From the NCBI GenBank assembly GCA_905194315.1, contig CAJJRX010000034.1, positions 1 to 21,611 of the forward strand: a stretch of DNA of 21,611 bases. Reading direction: 5' to 3'. The notes below the pieces were generated by a model. It ran no database searches. It worked only from the letters and a program-made list of their open reading frames with translations, and was not told where the DNA came from. Origin of the DNA: an uncultured Sutterella sp. (GTDB taxonomy: Bacteria; Pseudomonadota; Gammaproteobacteria; Burkholderiales; Burkholderiaceae_F). Of the stretch, positions 1-6,884 are shown piece after piece (the stretch's first letter is position 1; each line of letters starts with the position of its first letter). The position numbers and the translations under genes are program-made.

Positions 1-60
1 AACTGGTTAGGAATTCTCAATCAGAATTTTCTTCCACATGTATGCCTCAAGAGCCTTTTT
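1..60. repeat. Left copy of terminal inverted repeat
   Basis: Bases 1-60 are the reverse complement of bases 21552-21611 with 57 of 60 positions identical. The differences are at left positions 26, 40 and 56; the outermost 25 bases match perfectly and similarity stops after about base 60. The match runs to the edge of the window on both sides, so the true repeat may continue outside it. The right copy is the last 17 or so codons of the restriction-modification gene plus its stop. Confidence 0.93.
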
Positions 61-75
61 ATTGTCTCGGAATTC
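7..75 (-). pseudogene. 3' fragment of a second restriction-gene-like C-terminus
   Basis: Read on the minus strand, this stretch encodes 22 residues ending in ALEAYMWKKILIENS and a TAA stop. The complete restriction enzyme at the other end of the window ends ALEAYMWKKNLIENS. One of the three base differences (position 40) is synonymous, which fits a diverged coding copy. The frame is closed by a TAA just upstream (plus positions 76-78). Another minus-strand frame stays open further upstream and could join it through a single-base shift, but I recognise no protein there. It is either the tail of a broken second gene or a silent specificity-end cassette. Confidence 0.5.
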
Positions 76-532
76 TTACTCGCTGTGTTGATCTTTTCAT
101 ATTTATCAACGTAAATATTCTGTTCTAAGATCTGCACAGCAGCGAAACGTTGGAACAGTAACAACGCCTGGATAACGCAAAAACAACACAGTCAGTATTA
201 CAGCGAAATGCGCACAATGCGATAGCCGATGCCGCACTCTCATCAGCCCAGCGAACTGGTACCCATTTTCCTATCTGTGGCAGCACATTTATTTGAATAA
301 TTCTCATTTATGAAAGATTTTTAATAGTAAAAAACAATAGAAAGTAAATCTTCATAGCCATTATTCAATGTTTCAGCGGATATTAAAATAGGTAAAACAG
401 AGATAACTTTAAATTAGGTACAAACCCTCGCAGTTGTCGGGTAAATATATTTACTACCTGAGATACACTGATAAAGACCACTCCTACAAAGGAATTTACT
501 TATTCCGGATTCACGAATGCGAGGAGATAACC
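61..532. other. AT-rich non-coding stretch upstream of the oxidoreductase operon
   Basis: I see no convincing gene here. A 60-codon minus-strand open frame (125-307) has no family signature or ribosome binding site and is probably chance. The stretch should hold the promoter of the molybdopterin oxidoreductase operon, but I could not pick a convincing -35/-10 pair. It contains an inverted repeat GTTGAT-N12-ATCAAC (87-110) and a 14-bp perfect palindrome (441-454). Confidence 0.6.
441..454. promoter_or_regulatory. Perfect palindrome, candidate operator
   Basis: GTAAATATATTTAC is a perfect 14-bp palindrome centred about 85 bases before the oxidoreductase start codon. Its position suits a regulator-binding site or the promoter itself. 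It matches no operator that I recognise, and chance palindromes are common in AT-rich DNA. Confidence 0.3.
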
Positions 533-2755
533 ATGAGTGAAAGTAACATTTCCAGAAGAAGCTTACTCAAGGCCGGCTGTGGTCTTGCGGTGAGCTCTCA
601 GATGGGCGTAGGCTTCATCGCAAAGGCCGGTGCGGCTGAAGCTGAGCAATGGACCGGTTACACCGTCTGCGACTCCTGTAATCAGATGCCGATGTGCGGA
701 ACCAAATTTACCGCAGTAGGCAACAACATCATCTCAATTCAGAACTGGACCGAACACCCTCAGAAAGTTATGTGCTCAAAGGGGCTGGCCTCTCTGCAGC
801 GTCTTTACAACCCCAACCGCCTTCTCTATCCGATGAAGCGCACCAATCCCAAAGGCAGTGCCGATCCAGGCTGGGTGCGAATCAGCTGGAATGAGGCGAT
901 CAAAACCATTGTCAAAAATCTTGCTGAAATCAAAGCCAAATACGGTCCGGATGCCGTGATGTTCTATTGCGGTGACCCGAAGGAACCCAGACCGGCCGTT
1001 CAGCGTCTTGCACGGTATTTCGAATCCGTGCACTACGGCAATGAGTCCTCTGTGGCCTGCCGTAAAGGTTCGATGCTGGCTGAAGAGCTGATTTTCGGTG
1101 TTGAAAACTCCGGCGGCGGAGCCTCTCCGCAAACCAAGACCTTTATGGTGATGGCAACCAACAAAGCCTGGTCCGCCCCTCAGGGCTGGATGAACATGAT
1201 TCGCGCCGCCAAGAAACGCGGTGTCAAGATCATCACCATCGACGCCCGCAGAACAAAAGTGGCGGAACTCTCCGACATCCATCTGCAGCCGCGTCAGGGC
1301 ACTGACGGCGCCCTCGCCTTCGGGATTATCCATGTGCTCATTAAAGAAAATCTCTACAACAAACCCTTTGTTGAGAAATGGTGCCACGGATTTGAGGAAC
1401 TGAAGAAATATGTTGAACGCTTCACGCCCGAGTATGCATCCAAAGAAACCGGAGTGCCTGCTGATCTGATTGTCAAAGCGGCAAGAATGTATGCCGAAGG
1501 ACCCGGTCAGTACTCTCTGACCAGTCAGTCCATCTCACACTCCACAAACGGGGTGAACAACACCCGTGCACTGCTCTGCATTCCGGCCATTCTCGGCTAC
1601 ATAGACATCCCCGGCGGAGCCATGTTCGGCGTGGGTCCCAAAGGTTATATCTGCTGGGACAACGGGATGACAAAAGACTTTATTGACTACAAATGGTTTG
1701 AGGCACCGGAGCGCAAAGCCCGCCGCAGCGACAGGGAACGTGTGCCGGTATTCAACAAAACCCAGATTCAGTGGTCGCCTAACGGACTGCCTGAAGATGT
1801 TAAAAACGGAAAGATCAAGGCACTGGCTGCGTTTGGCTTCAACGTCATGATCTGGCCGCAGACACCTGTTTATCAGGAAGCCCTGCGTGCTCTGCAGTTC
1901 TCCTTTGCCGCAGACTACTTCTATCGTGAAACCACTCACAAGGATCTTGACATCATTCTGCCGGCGGCAATGAATTTCGAACGTTATGCCCCGTTTGGTG
2001 TGCACGGCGGAAAACTGGTCAGTGTCAGAAAACCTGTCAAACCTCTCGGGGAATGCTGGGAAGACTGGAAGATCGCCCTCACACTGGGTGCTGCACTAGT
2101 GGACGACAAACTCTTCTTCGGCGGCGATCCTGTTAAAGCCTGCGATTCCATTCTCAACGAATGGGGTACGAGCTACCAGAAACAGCAGGATGCCCTGCCC
2201 AAGGTACTGCCTGTTGAAGCGCAGAAGCAGGAGCCGATGAAGTACGAAAAGGGTCTGCTCAGAGAAGACGGAAAACCCGGCTTTGAAACACCGTCAGGCA
2301 AGATTGAACTGTTCAGCGAAGTTCAGGCCTCCTGCGGCTTTGAGGGACTTCCGGAATACTTCCCGCCGATGAAACCGACGGAAAAATATCCGCTCAAACT
2401 GATCAACGGGACCCGCAAACCCTACATCACCCATTCGAAGACGAGAACCGACAGTCCTTATCTCTTTGAACTGGAAAACTATTCCACGCTTGACATCAAT
2501 CCCAAAGATGCTGATGCCCGCGGACTTAAAGACGGCGACTATGTCCTCGTGAGCAGTGCCTTCGGCGGGCCGGTTTCCGCCCGGGTCAACCGCTCCATCA
2601 TTGTTCCTGCAGGAACAATCGGTATGCAGTACGGCTGGACAGGCAATCAGAACACCCAGGTTCTGATCCCCCGTCAATGGGACAAGATTTCCGGCTATGC
2701 GCCTTACTTTGAGGTCTGTGTCGAGGTTGTCAAAGACACGGCACACAAGGCGTAA
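533..2755 (+). CDS. Tat-exported molybdopterin oxidoreductase, catalytic subunit
   Basis: This is a 740-residue catalytic subunit of the DMSO reductase family, carrying a bis-MGD molybdenum cofactor and one N-terminal [4Fe-4S] cluster. The ATG at 533 is preceded by GAGGAGA (521-527) and opens directly onto a twin-arginine signal (SRRSLLKAG). The frame can be extended back to a TTG at 434, but that would bury the signal behind 33 residues. Cluster ligands appear to be Cys46, Cys49, Cys55 and Cys81, a CX2CX5C spacing. Cys176 (SSVACRKGS) is the likely molybdenum ligand. The C-terminal part has the family's cofactor-binding domain. It is followed 18 bases later by its Fe-S partner and then by a dedicated chaperone. 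The overall pattern resembles polysulfide/thiosulfate-type reductases, but the substrate cannot be read from sequence. Confidence 0.93.
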   Translation: MSESNISRRSLLKAGCGLAVSSQMGVGFIAKAGAAEAEQWTGYTVCDSCNQMPMCGTKFTAVGNNIISIQNWTEHPQKVMCSKGLASLQRLYNPNRLLYPMKRTNPKGSADPGWVRISWNEAIKTIVKNLAEIKAKYGPDAVMFYCGDPKEPRPAVQRLARYFESVHYGNESSVACRKGSMLAEELIFGVENSGGGASPQTKTFMVMATNKAWSAPQGWMNMIRAAKKRGVKIITIDARRTKVAELSDIHLQPRQGTDGALAFGIIHVLIKENLYNKPFVEKWCHGFEELKKYVERFTPEYASKETGVPADLIVKAARMYAEGPGQYSLTSQSISHSTNGVNNTRALLCIPAILGYIDIPGGAMFGVGPKGYICWDNGMTKDFIDYKWFEAPERKARRSDRERVPVFNKTQIQWSPNGLPEDVKNGKIKALAAFGFNVMIWPQTPVYQEALRALQFSFAADYFYRETTHKDLDIILPAAMNFERYAPFGVHGGKLVSVRKPVKPLGECWEDWKIALTLGAALVDDKLFFGGDPVKACDSILNEWGTSYQKQQDALPKVLPVEAQKQEPMKYEKGLLREDGKPGFETPSGKIELFSEVQASCGFEGLPEYFPPMKPTEKYPLKLINGTRKPYITHSKTRTDSPYLFELENYSTLDINPKDADARGLKDGDYVLVSSAFGGPVSARVNRSIIVPAGTIGMQYGWTGNQNTQVLIPRQWDKISGYAPYFEVCVEVVKDTAHKA

Positions 2756-2773
2756 CGAGCGGAGGAAAGCATT

Positions 2774-3403
2774 ATGAGAAAAGGAATTATTGTCAACATC
2801 GATCTCTGCGTCGGCTGCCAGGCCTGCTATGTTGCCTGTAAACAGGAAAATCAGGTGGCACCGAACATTCAGTGGAATCAGATTCAGCGCGAAGAAAACG
2901 AGTCCAAAGGCATCATCAACTACTTCCGTATGAGCTGCATGCACTGCGACGAACCGGCCTGCATGCCCGTCTGTCCGGTGAAAGCCATCTCGCGCGGCCC
3001 CAAAGGTGAAGTGCTTGTCGACGATGCAAAATGCATCGGCTGTCATGCCTGTGAAAAGGCCTGCCCCTGGCATGTGCCGATGTTTAATGCATCCGGGAAA
3101 ACCAGCTACTGGGACAAGCCTGCGCTGGTGGAAATTCCTCCGGCAGCACATCAGAAGCGCATTGCCGGAAAAGCCGAACACTGCACACTCTGCACGCACC
3201 GGGATACTCCCGCATGTGTTGAAGCCTGCAAACTCGGTGCACTGACCCTGATCGACTACGACAGCCCGAGCGCTGACCAAAAGGCGATGATCGAGGCCTC
3301 CAGGGCAATGAACGGTGCTGATGCCACCAGACCCAAGGTCAGATACATCTGTACTTCTGACGATGTGACCAAGTGGAAAAAATCATCCGTGCATCTTCAG
3401 TAA
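2774..3403 (+). CDS. Four-cluster Fe-S electron-transfer subunit (DmsB/PsrB/NrfC type)
   Basis: This 209-residue ferredoxin-like subunit passes electrons to the molybdopterin subunit encoded just upstream. Four cysteine quartets are visible: Cys12/15/18/22, Cys55/58/63/67, Cys87/90/93/97 and Cys137/140/148/152, the usual four [4Fe-4S] arrangement of DmsB, PsrB and NrfC. It has no signal peptide. Family members of this kind are exported by hitch-hiking with the Tat-signal-bearing catalytic subunit. A strong GGAGG lies just before the ATG. No NrfD/DmsC-type membrane anchor gene follows, which is unusual for this subunit type. Confidence 0.95.
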   Translation: MRKGIIVNIDLCVGCQACYVACKQENQVAPNIQWNQIQREENESKGIINYFRMSCMHCDEPACMPVCPVKAISRGPKGEVLVDDAKCIGCHACEKACPWHVPMFNASGKTSYWDKPALVEIPPAAHQKRIAGKAEHCTLCTHRDTPACVEACKLGALTLIDYDSPSADQKAMIEASRAMNGADATRPKVRYICTSDDVTKWKKSSVHLQ

Positions 3404-3417
3404 TATAAGTTGACGCT

Positions 3418-3447
3418 GTCCCGGAGCCGGTTTTCCGGTTCCGGGAC
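3418..3447 (+). terminator. Strong intercistronic hairpin
   Basis: A 13-bp stem with one G-U pair and a TTTT loop (arms 3418-3430 and 3435-3447) lies between the Fe-S subunit and chaperone genes. Only three T residues follow, so it is a weak intrinsic terminator at best. It more likely acts as partial attenuation or as an mRNA-stabilising element that lets the two structural genes be expressed above the chaperone. Confidence 0.6.
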
Positions 3448-3474
3448 TTTCACAACCAATAAGGGAGGTTTCTG

Positions 3475-4038
3475 ATGTCTGATGAGGTTTCCGGTTTTTC
3501 CGCTTCAACGGCGGACAAGACTGATGAACGCGTTTTCTGTTACCGCTATTTTTCGGAATTTTTCCGCGGCACATTTGAAAACGGGCTGGCGGATAACTGG
3601 TCTGTGATATGTGAAATTCTCCGACTTCCCGTGACAGAGGCTGATTTTGGACTTGCGCTCCAGCAGAAATGGGCTAAATGTTTTCTGGGCGTATCCGATG
3701 ACACGCTTCCGCTCACTCAATCCGCCTGGAGTAATGCGGCAAGACTTCAGTGTCAGCAGCCCTGCCTCGATGCGCACAAGGCCTACGAAGAGGCCGGTGT
3801 TGTACCTCAGTACAATGATGACTACCTCTTTGAAGATCACCTGAGCCTGCTGCTTGGTTTTATGGCCTATCAACTCGAGAGCGGCCGGGATCCTCATGCC
3901 TTTTTCAGCCGTCACTTCGGACAGTGGATTGACCTCTTCTGTGCGCAGGCTTCTGCAGCCCTTGACTGTCCGTTTGCTTCAGAGGTTTTAGAGGCGTTTC
4001 ACACATTCCTTGAGCGGGAGCGTGATTTACTCATGTAG
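3475..4038 (+). CDS. TorD/DmsD-family maturation chaperone
   Basis: This 187-residue all-helical cytoplasmic protein belongs to the TorD/DmsD/NarJ-type redox-enzyme chaperones. These bind the Tat signal and apo-form of molybdoenzymes, holding them until cofactor is inserted and before export. The diagnostic stretch is Glu120-Asp121-His122-Leu, followed by Gly128-Phe129-Met130, matching the family's DHL...FM core. The length is within the usual range for the family. A clear AAGGGAGG precedes the ATG. Its place behind the catalytic and Fe-S genes says it serves this molybdoenzyme, although the flavoprotein across the terminator is also Tat-exported. It is last in the operon. Confidence 0.85.
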   Translation: MSDEVSGFSASTADKTDERVFCYRYFSEFFRGTFENGLADNWSVICEILRLPVTEADFGLALQQKWAKCFLGVSDDTLPLTQSAWSNAARLQCQQPCLDAHKAYEEAGVVPQYNDDYLFEDHLSLLLGFMAYQLESGRDPHAFFSRHFGQWIDLFCAQASAALDCPFASEVLEAFHTFLERERDLLM

Positions 4039-4062
4039 TCTGCGCAGGTGTCCATAAAAATT

Positions 4063-4106
4063 AAGAGTCACAGACTTCGACAAAAATGCTCAGGTCTGTG
4101 ACTCTT
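4063..4106. terminator. Bidirectional intrinsic terminator between convergent operons
   Basis: A perfect 13-bp stem (4063-4075 paired with 4094-4106) with an 18-base loop sits between the chaperone stop (+) and the cytochrome stop (-). On the minus strand it is followed by AATTTTTATG, a good U-tract. On the plus strand the stem runs into CTTTTCT. It therefore plausibly stops transcription from both sides. Confidence 0.85.
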
Positions 4107-4120
4107 TTCTGTCTCCTGAA

Positions 4121-4462
4121 TCAGGGGACCTTGATGTTATCGAACTGGTGACACTGGTCACACAGAAAAGCCGGCGGACGGTGCCCGTGGTGACAGTCTC
4201 CGCAGGCTGGATTCTCAACGTGAGAATCATGCGGATTGATGTCTTTTTTGTCCGTTCGCTTGGCGAGCTTGTCATAACCGCCGTGGCAGCTGATGCACTG
4301 CTCGGAGGGTACCGCTTTGGGCGGCTGAGAGGTATGGCAGCCTTCGCACTTGACTCCGCGTGCGACATGGCGATCCGCAAGATAATGGTTTTCCGCGGCG
4401 GCAACATTCAGAGTCAGACAGGCAAGGACCATAAATGGAAGAGTTCGGATCAGTTTGTTCAT
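4121..4462 (-). CDS. Periplasmic tetraheme cytochrome c
   Basis: This is a 113-residue small exported multiheme cytochrome. Residues 1-23 form a Sec signal peptide (MNKL start, hydrophobic core, AAA cleavage region). Four CXXCH heme sites follow: Cys39-His43, Cys56-His60, Cys87-His91 and Cys101-His105, with additional histidines (for example in HDSH) able to act as distal ligands. This matches the tetraheme cytochrome domain fused to the flavoprotein in Shewanella flavocytochrome c, here as a separate gene. It lies 67 bases downstream of the flavoprotein gene in the same direction and should be its electron donor. The open frame extends upstream, but AAGGTGAG about seven bases before the ATG at 4462, plus the signal peptide, fixes the start. 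Confidence 0.92.
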   Translation of the reverse strand: MNKLIRTLPFMVLACLTLNVAAAENHYLADRHVARGVKCEGCHTSQPPKAVPSEQCISCHGGYDKLAKRTDKKDINPHDSHVENPACGDCHHGHRPPAFLCDQCHQFDNIKVP

Positions 4463-4482
4463 CGAATAACTCACCTTTTCGT

Positions 4483-4515
4483 GGTGCTCTTCTGTCATCT
4501 TCACAAAAGAGCACC
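4483..4515 (-). other. Intercistronic hairpin before the cytochrome gene
   Basis: A perfect 9-bp inverted repeat (GGTGCTCTT paired with AAGAGCACC, 15-base loop) lies in the 67-base gap between the flavoprotein and cytochrome genes, just before the cytochrome ribosome binding site. No U-tract follows on the minus strand, so an mRNA processing or stabilising role is likelier than termination. Confidence 0.5.
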
Positions 4516-4529
4516 CGAGATAGAAACGG

Positions 4530-6122
4530 TTAACCCCAGGGCTTTTCAGCAGCCACCGTACGGCCGGCAATACGTCCGAAAACGCACGCTTCGGCATTGT
4601 TGGTAGCGCCCTGATAGATATGGCCCCACATCGAACCGAGCTCACCGGCGGAGTACAGGCGGGCAATCGGCTCTTTGAACGGGTTAAGCACCTGCCCCTT
4701 AGTGTTGCGGCGGGGACCGCCCTGAGTATTCAAAAGCGCAGGATAGAGTTTTGCGGCGTAGTAGGGACCGTCACCAAGCGGAGCAGAGAGAACCGGCGCT
4801 TCGCGACCTTCAAAACTCGCCTTGCCCTTCTTTTCAATGGGACGTCCGAAGTCCTTATCGGCACCGGCAGAAATCTGTTCGTTCCAGCGCTTCACAGTTT
4901 CAACCAGATTGGCTTCCGGTACGCCGATCTTTCTGGCCAGATCTTCCAGCGTCCCGGCTTTGATAATGACGCCCTTTTCAATCTCGGCGCTGTTGTCCTT
5001 GCTCCAATCATAGTTTTCGCGGTTGAGTGCATACCCGGAGGTGGCACCACCGATAATCGGACCGCGCTGACGGGCTGTTTCATCGAAAATAACGAAACAC
5101 GGAATCCGCGGATAGCGGTGTTTGACAGCATCGAGGAAGTTCACACCATAGATGCAGGTGTGGTTATCCATCTTTTCATTGACGAACCGTTTTCCATCCT
5201 GATCAACATAGATGTGCGACGGCGCAAGCATATTGATCTGTAAACTCGTTTTGAGACCCGGTACAACCAGTCCCAGCGGACAGGAAAGCGCATTCATATG
5301 CCAGAGATCAGCACCGGCGGCCTGAGCCATGCGGATGCCGTCTCCGGTATTGCCCGGATGACCAAGACGGTGGAACTCTTTGCCCATGGTATGGTTCGAG
5401 AGCATGGCATCGTCCCATTCGAAACCGCCTGTCGCCAGAACGACACCACGCTTGGCCTTTACCGCTTTCTTTTCACCGTTAATCTCGACAATAACACCCA
5501 GTACTTCATTGTTTTCAGTCACCAGACGAAGGGCGGGCGCTTTATAAACAACCGGAATCTTGCGTACTTCTTCCACAGCGTACTGATAGTTGGAGAAGAG
5601 CATGTCACCGCCACGCATTTTGGAGCCCTTGGGCGAGCGGAAACGCCATTTGTCAATGGCGTCAGACTCGGGGATCCCCTGAAAACCGGCATGACCATAG
5701 ATATAAAGCTTCTGATCAGGCTTCAGAGACATCAAAAAGTCCTTGGAATTCATGGACTCTCTGACAAAGGCACGCACCTGCTCCTCATCTTTTTCAGAAT
5801 TGGCAAAATCAAAGGTCTTGAGCAGATAGGTGACGGCCCGTTCTTCATTGTTGGGAATCATCATACCGCCGGACGACACAGCAGTGTTGCCACCACCCTG
5901 TTCGCACTTTTCAAAAATCATCACCTTCGCTCCGGCGTCGTGAGCGGCAATAGCAGCGCAGGCACCGGCGCCACCATACCCGAGCACTACCACATCAGTG
6001 GTGATGTCCCACTTTTTCGGAAGATCAGCCTTCTTGGCCTGAGCAGTCAGCACGGGGGCGGCAATCGCCGAGGTCAATGCCCCTTTGAGAAAATCGCGCT
6101 TGGACAATTCGGTCATTTTCAA
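4530..6122 (-). CDS. Tat-exported FAD-dependent reductase (flavocytochrome c flavoprotein subunit, divergent)
   Basis: This is a 530-residue FAD_binding_2 protein of the fumarate reductase/ketosteroid dehydrogenase superfamily, probably reducing an unknown organic acceptor in the periplasm with electrons from the neighbouring tetraheme cytochrome. The N-terminus carries a Tat-like signal with Lys-Arg instead of Arg-Arg (SKRDFLKG), then the dinucleotide fold GYGGAG (residues 48-53) and the GHPGNTGDG region. The C-terminal cofactor region reads SAGELGSMWGHIYQG (491-505). Features expected of true fumarate or urocanate reductases are absent: no HHTMGG (the equivalent is NTQGGPRRN, about 465-473), no GGVHGANRLGGN, and the Arg following RFVNE is not conserved. 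A second ATG at 6116 has better spacing (nine bases) from GGAG and may be the real start. Confidence 0.88.
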   Translation of the reverse strand: MKMTELSKRDFLKGALTSAIAAPVLTAQAKKADLPKKWDITTDVVVLGYGGAGACAAIAAHDAGAKVMIFEKCEQGGGNTAVSSGGMMIPNNEERAVTYLLKTFDFANSEKDEEQVRAFVRESMNSKDFLMSLKPDQKLYIYGHAGFQGIPESDAIDKWRFRSPKGSKMRGGDMLFSNYQYAVEEVRKIPVVYKAPALRLVTENNEVLGVIVEINGEKKAVKAKRGVVLATGGFEWDDAMLSNHTMGKEFHRLGHPGNTGDGIRMAQAAGADLWHMNALSCPLGLVVPGLKTSLQINMLAPSHIYVDQDGKRFVNEKMDNHTCIYGVNFLDAVKHRYPRIPCFVIFDETARQRGPIIGGATSGYALNRENYDWSKDNSAEIEKGVIIKAGTLEDLARKIGVPEANLVETVKRWNEQISAGADKDFGRPIEKKGKASFEGREAPVLSAPLGDGPYYAAKLYPALLNTQGGPRRNTKGQVLNPFKEPIARLYSAGELGSMWGHIYQGATNNAEACVFGRIAGRTVAAEKPWG

Positions 6123-6151
6123 TCTCCAGTTTTGACATTAAATCATTGGAA

Positions 6152-6169
6152 CATGCTCTTTTAAGCATG
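6152..6169. promoter_or_regulatory. Inverted repeat in the flavoprotein leader
   Basis: CATGCT-N6-AGCATG, a perfect 6-bp inverted repeat, lies about 30 bases before the flavoprotein start. It could be an operator or a 5' leader hairpin. No known regulator is recognised. Confidence 0.3.
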
Positions 6170-6190
6170 ACCGGAGTCTAGAAAAATTTC

Positions 6191-6198
6191 CTACGTAC
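6191..6198 (-). promoter_or_regulatory. FixJ-type response-regulator binding box
   Basis: On the minus strand the sequence GTACGTAG fits exactly the GTAMGTAG consensus described for FixJ. It lies in the 119-base gap between the response regulator gene and the flavoprotein gene, about 70 bases before the flavoprotein start. The regulator encoded next door is a FixJ/TtrR-type protein, so it is the natural candidate to bind here. An 8-bp match is short, so this rests on position as much as sequence. Confidence 0.45.
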
Positions 6199-6241
6199 GC
6201 AATTTGAGAAATGTTGAGTGAAAGTGCTAAAAATCAAAGAG

Positions 6242-6868
6242 TTAAGGGTTTTCCCCACCTTCCCGAACAGTAGCGATGACTGTCTGAAGTTCTTCTATTG
6301 TTTTGATGCCAAGCTTCTTAAGCACCCTGGCACGGTGCACCTCGACTGTTCGTACCGACAGGTGCAGATGCTGGGCAACCTCACGGCTTTTATGGTATTT
6401 AGCCAGAAAGCTCGCAATCTCCTTTTCTCTGTCTGTCAGGGAGAGCCAGCGGCCGTTCTGCGAGAACTGATCAGCATCAATGTCGGCAAATCCCTCGCGC
6501 GATCGTTCAACCGCCCGCCGTACGGCCTCAATGATTCGCTGCTGATCACCGGTTTTCTGAAGAAAATCCACAGCACCCAGTCGTACAGCTGAAACCGCCA
6601 TATCAATGCTGCCATGCCCGGTCAGAAAAATGATGGGCAGATTGTATCCGCGCTCCTTCATGATCCTCTGAAGCTCAAGACCGGAAAGCCCCGGCATTCT
6701 GACATCAAGTAGCACACAGCCCTTATCGGAGGGGGCATCCTCACGCAGAAAAGCTTCAGCACTGTTGTAGGTAACCACGTCCCAGTCTCTGCTCTCGAGC
6801 ATGAAGCTAAGTGCCTCTGCCAGATCTTCGTCGTCATCAACGATTCGCACTAGAGGTTTGCTGCTCAT
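6242..6868 (-). CDS. FixJ/TtrR-type response regulator
   Basis: This is a 208-residue transcription factor with an N-terminal receiver domain (VRIVDDDED acidic pocket, phospho-acceptor Asp55 in LLDVRMPG, FLTGHG, and Lys in DFLQK). A C-terminal LuxR-type helix-turn-helix follows, starting at LTDREKEIASFLA and containing SVRTVEVHRARVLKKLG. Architecture and length match FixJ, TodT and TtrR. The ATG at 6868 is preceded by GGTGAG; a GTG at 6880 has no ribosome binding site. It starts 16 bases after the sensor kinase stop and so is co-transcribed with it. Its likely target is the flavocytochrome operon immediately downstream, which has a FixJ-like box. Confidence 0.92.
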   Translation of the reverse strand: MSSKPLVRIVDDDEDLAEALSFMLESRDWDVVTYNSAEAFLREDAPSDKGCVLLDVRMPGLSGLELQRIMKERGYNLPIIFLTGHGSIDMAVSAVRLGAVDFLQKTGDQQRIIEAVRRAVERSREGFADIDADQFSQNGRWLSLTDREKEIASFLAKYHKSREVAQHLHLSVRTVEVHRARVLKKLGIKTIEELQTVIATVREGGENP

Positions 6869-6884
6869 ATAACCACTCACCGGT

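Noticed and set aside
87..110. FNR site at GTTGAT-N12-ATCAAC
   Set aside because: The half-sites resemble FNR, but the spacing is 12 instead of 4 bases.
125..307. A 60-codon minus-strand open frame near the left edge
   Set aside because: Cys-rich, no ribosome binding site or similarity that I recognise; probably chance, though part of it could belong to a decayed gene continuing to the left edge.
434..532. N-terminal extension of the molybdoenzyme to a TTG at 434
   Set aside because: It would place 33 residues before the Tat signal; the ATG at 533 has its own strong ribosome binding site.
2294..3280. A 328-codon minus-strand open frame across the two oxidoreductase subunits
   Set aside because: It crosses two strongly supported plus-strand genes and has no family signature or ribosome binding site.
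4463..4666. N-terminal extension of the tetraheme cytochrome
   Set aside because: It would overlap the flavoprotein gene and bury the Sec signal; the ATG at 4462 has a good ribosome binding site.
4530..6122. Calling the flavoprotein a fumarate reductase
   Set aside because: Fold and cytochrome partner fit, but the characteristic catalytic His and Arg motifs are not present.
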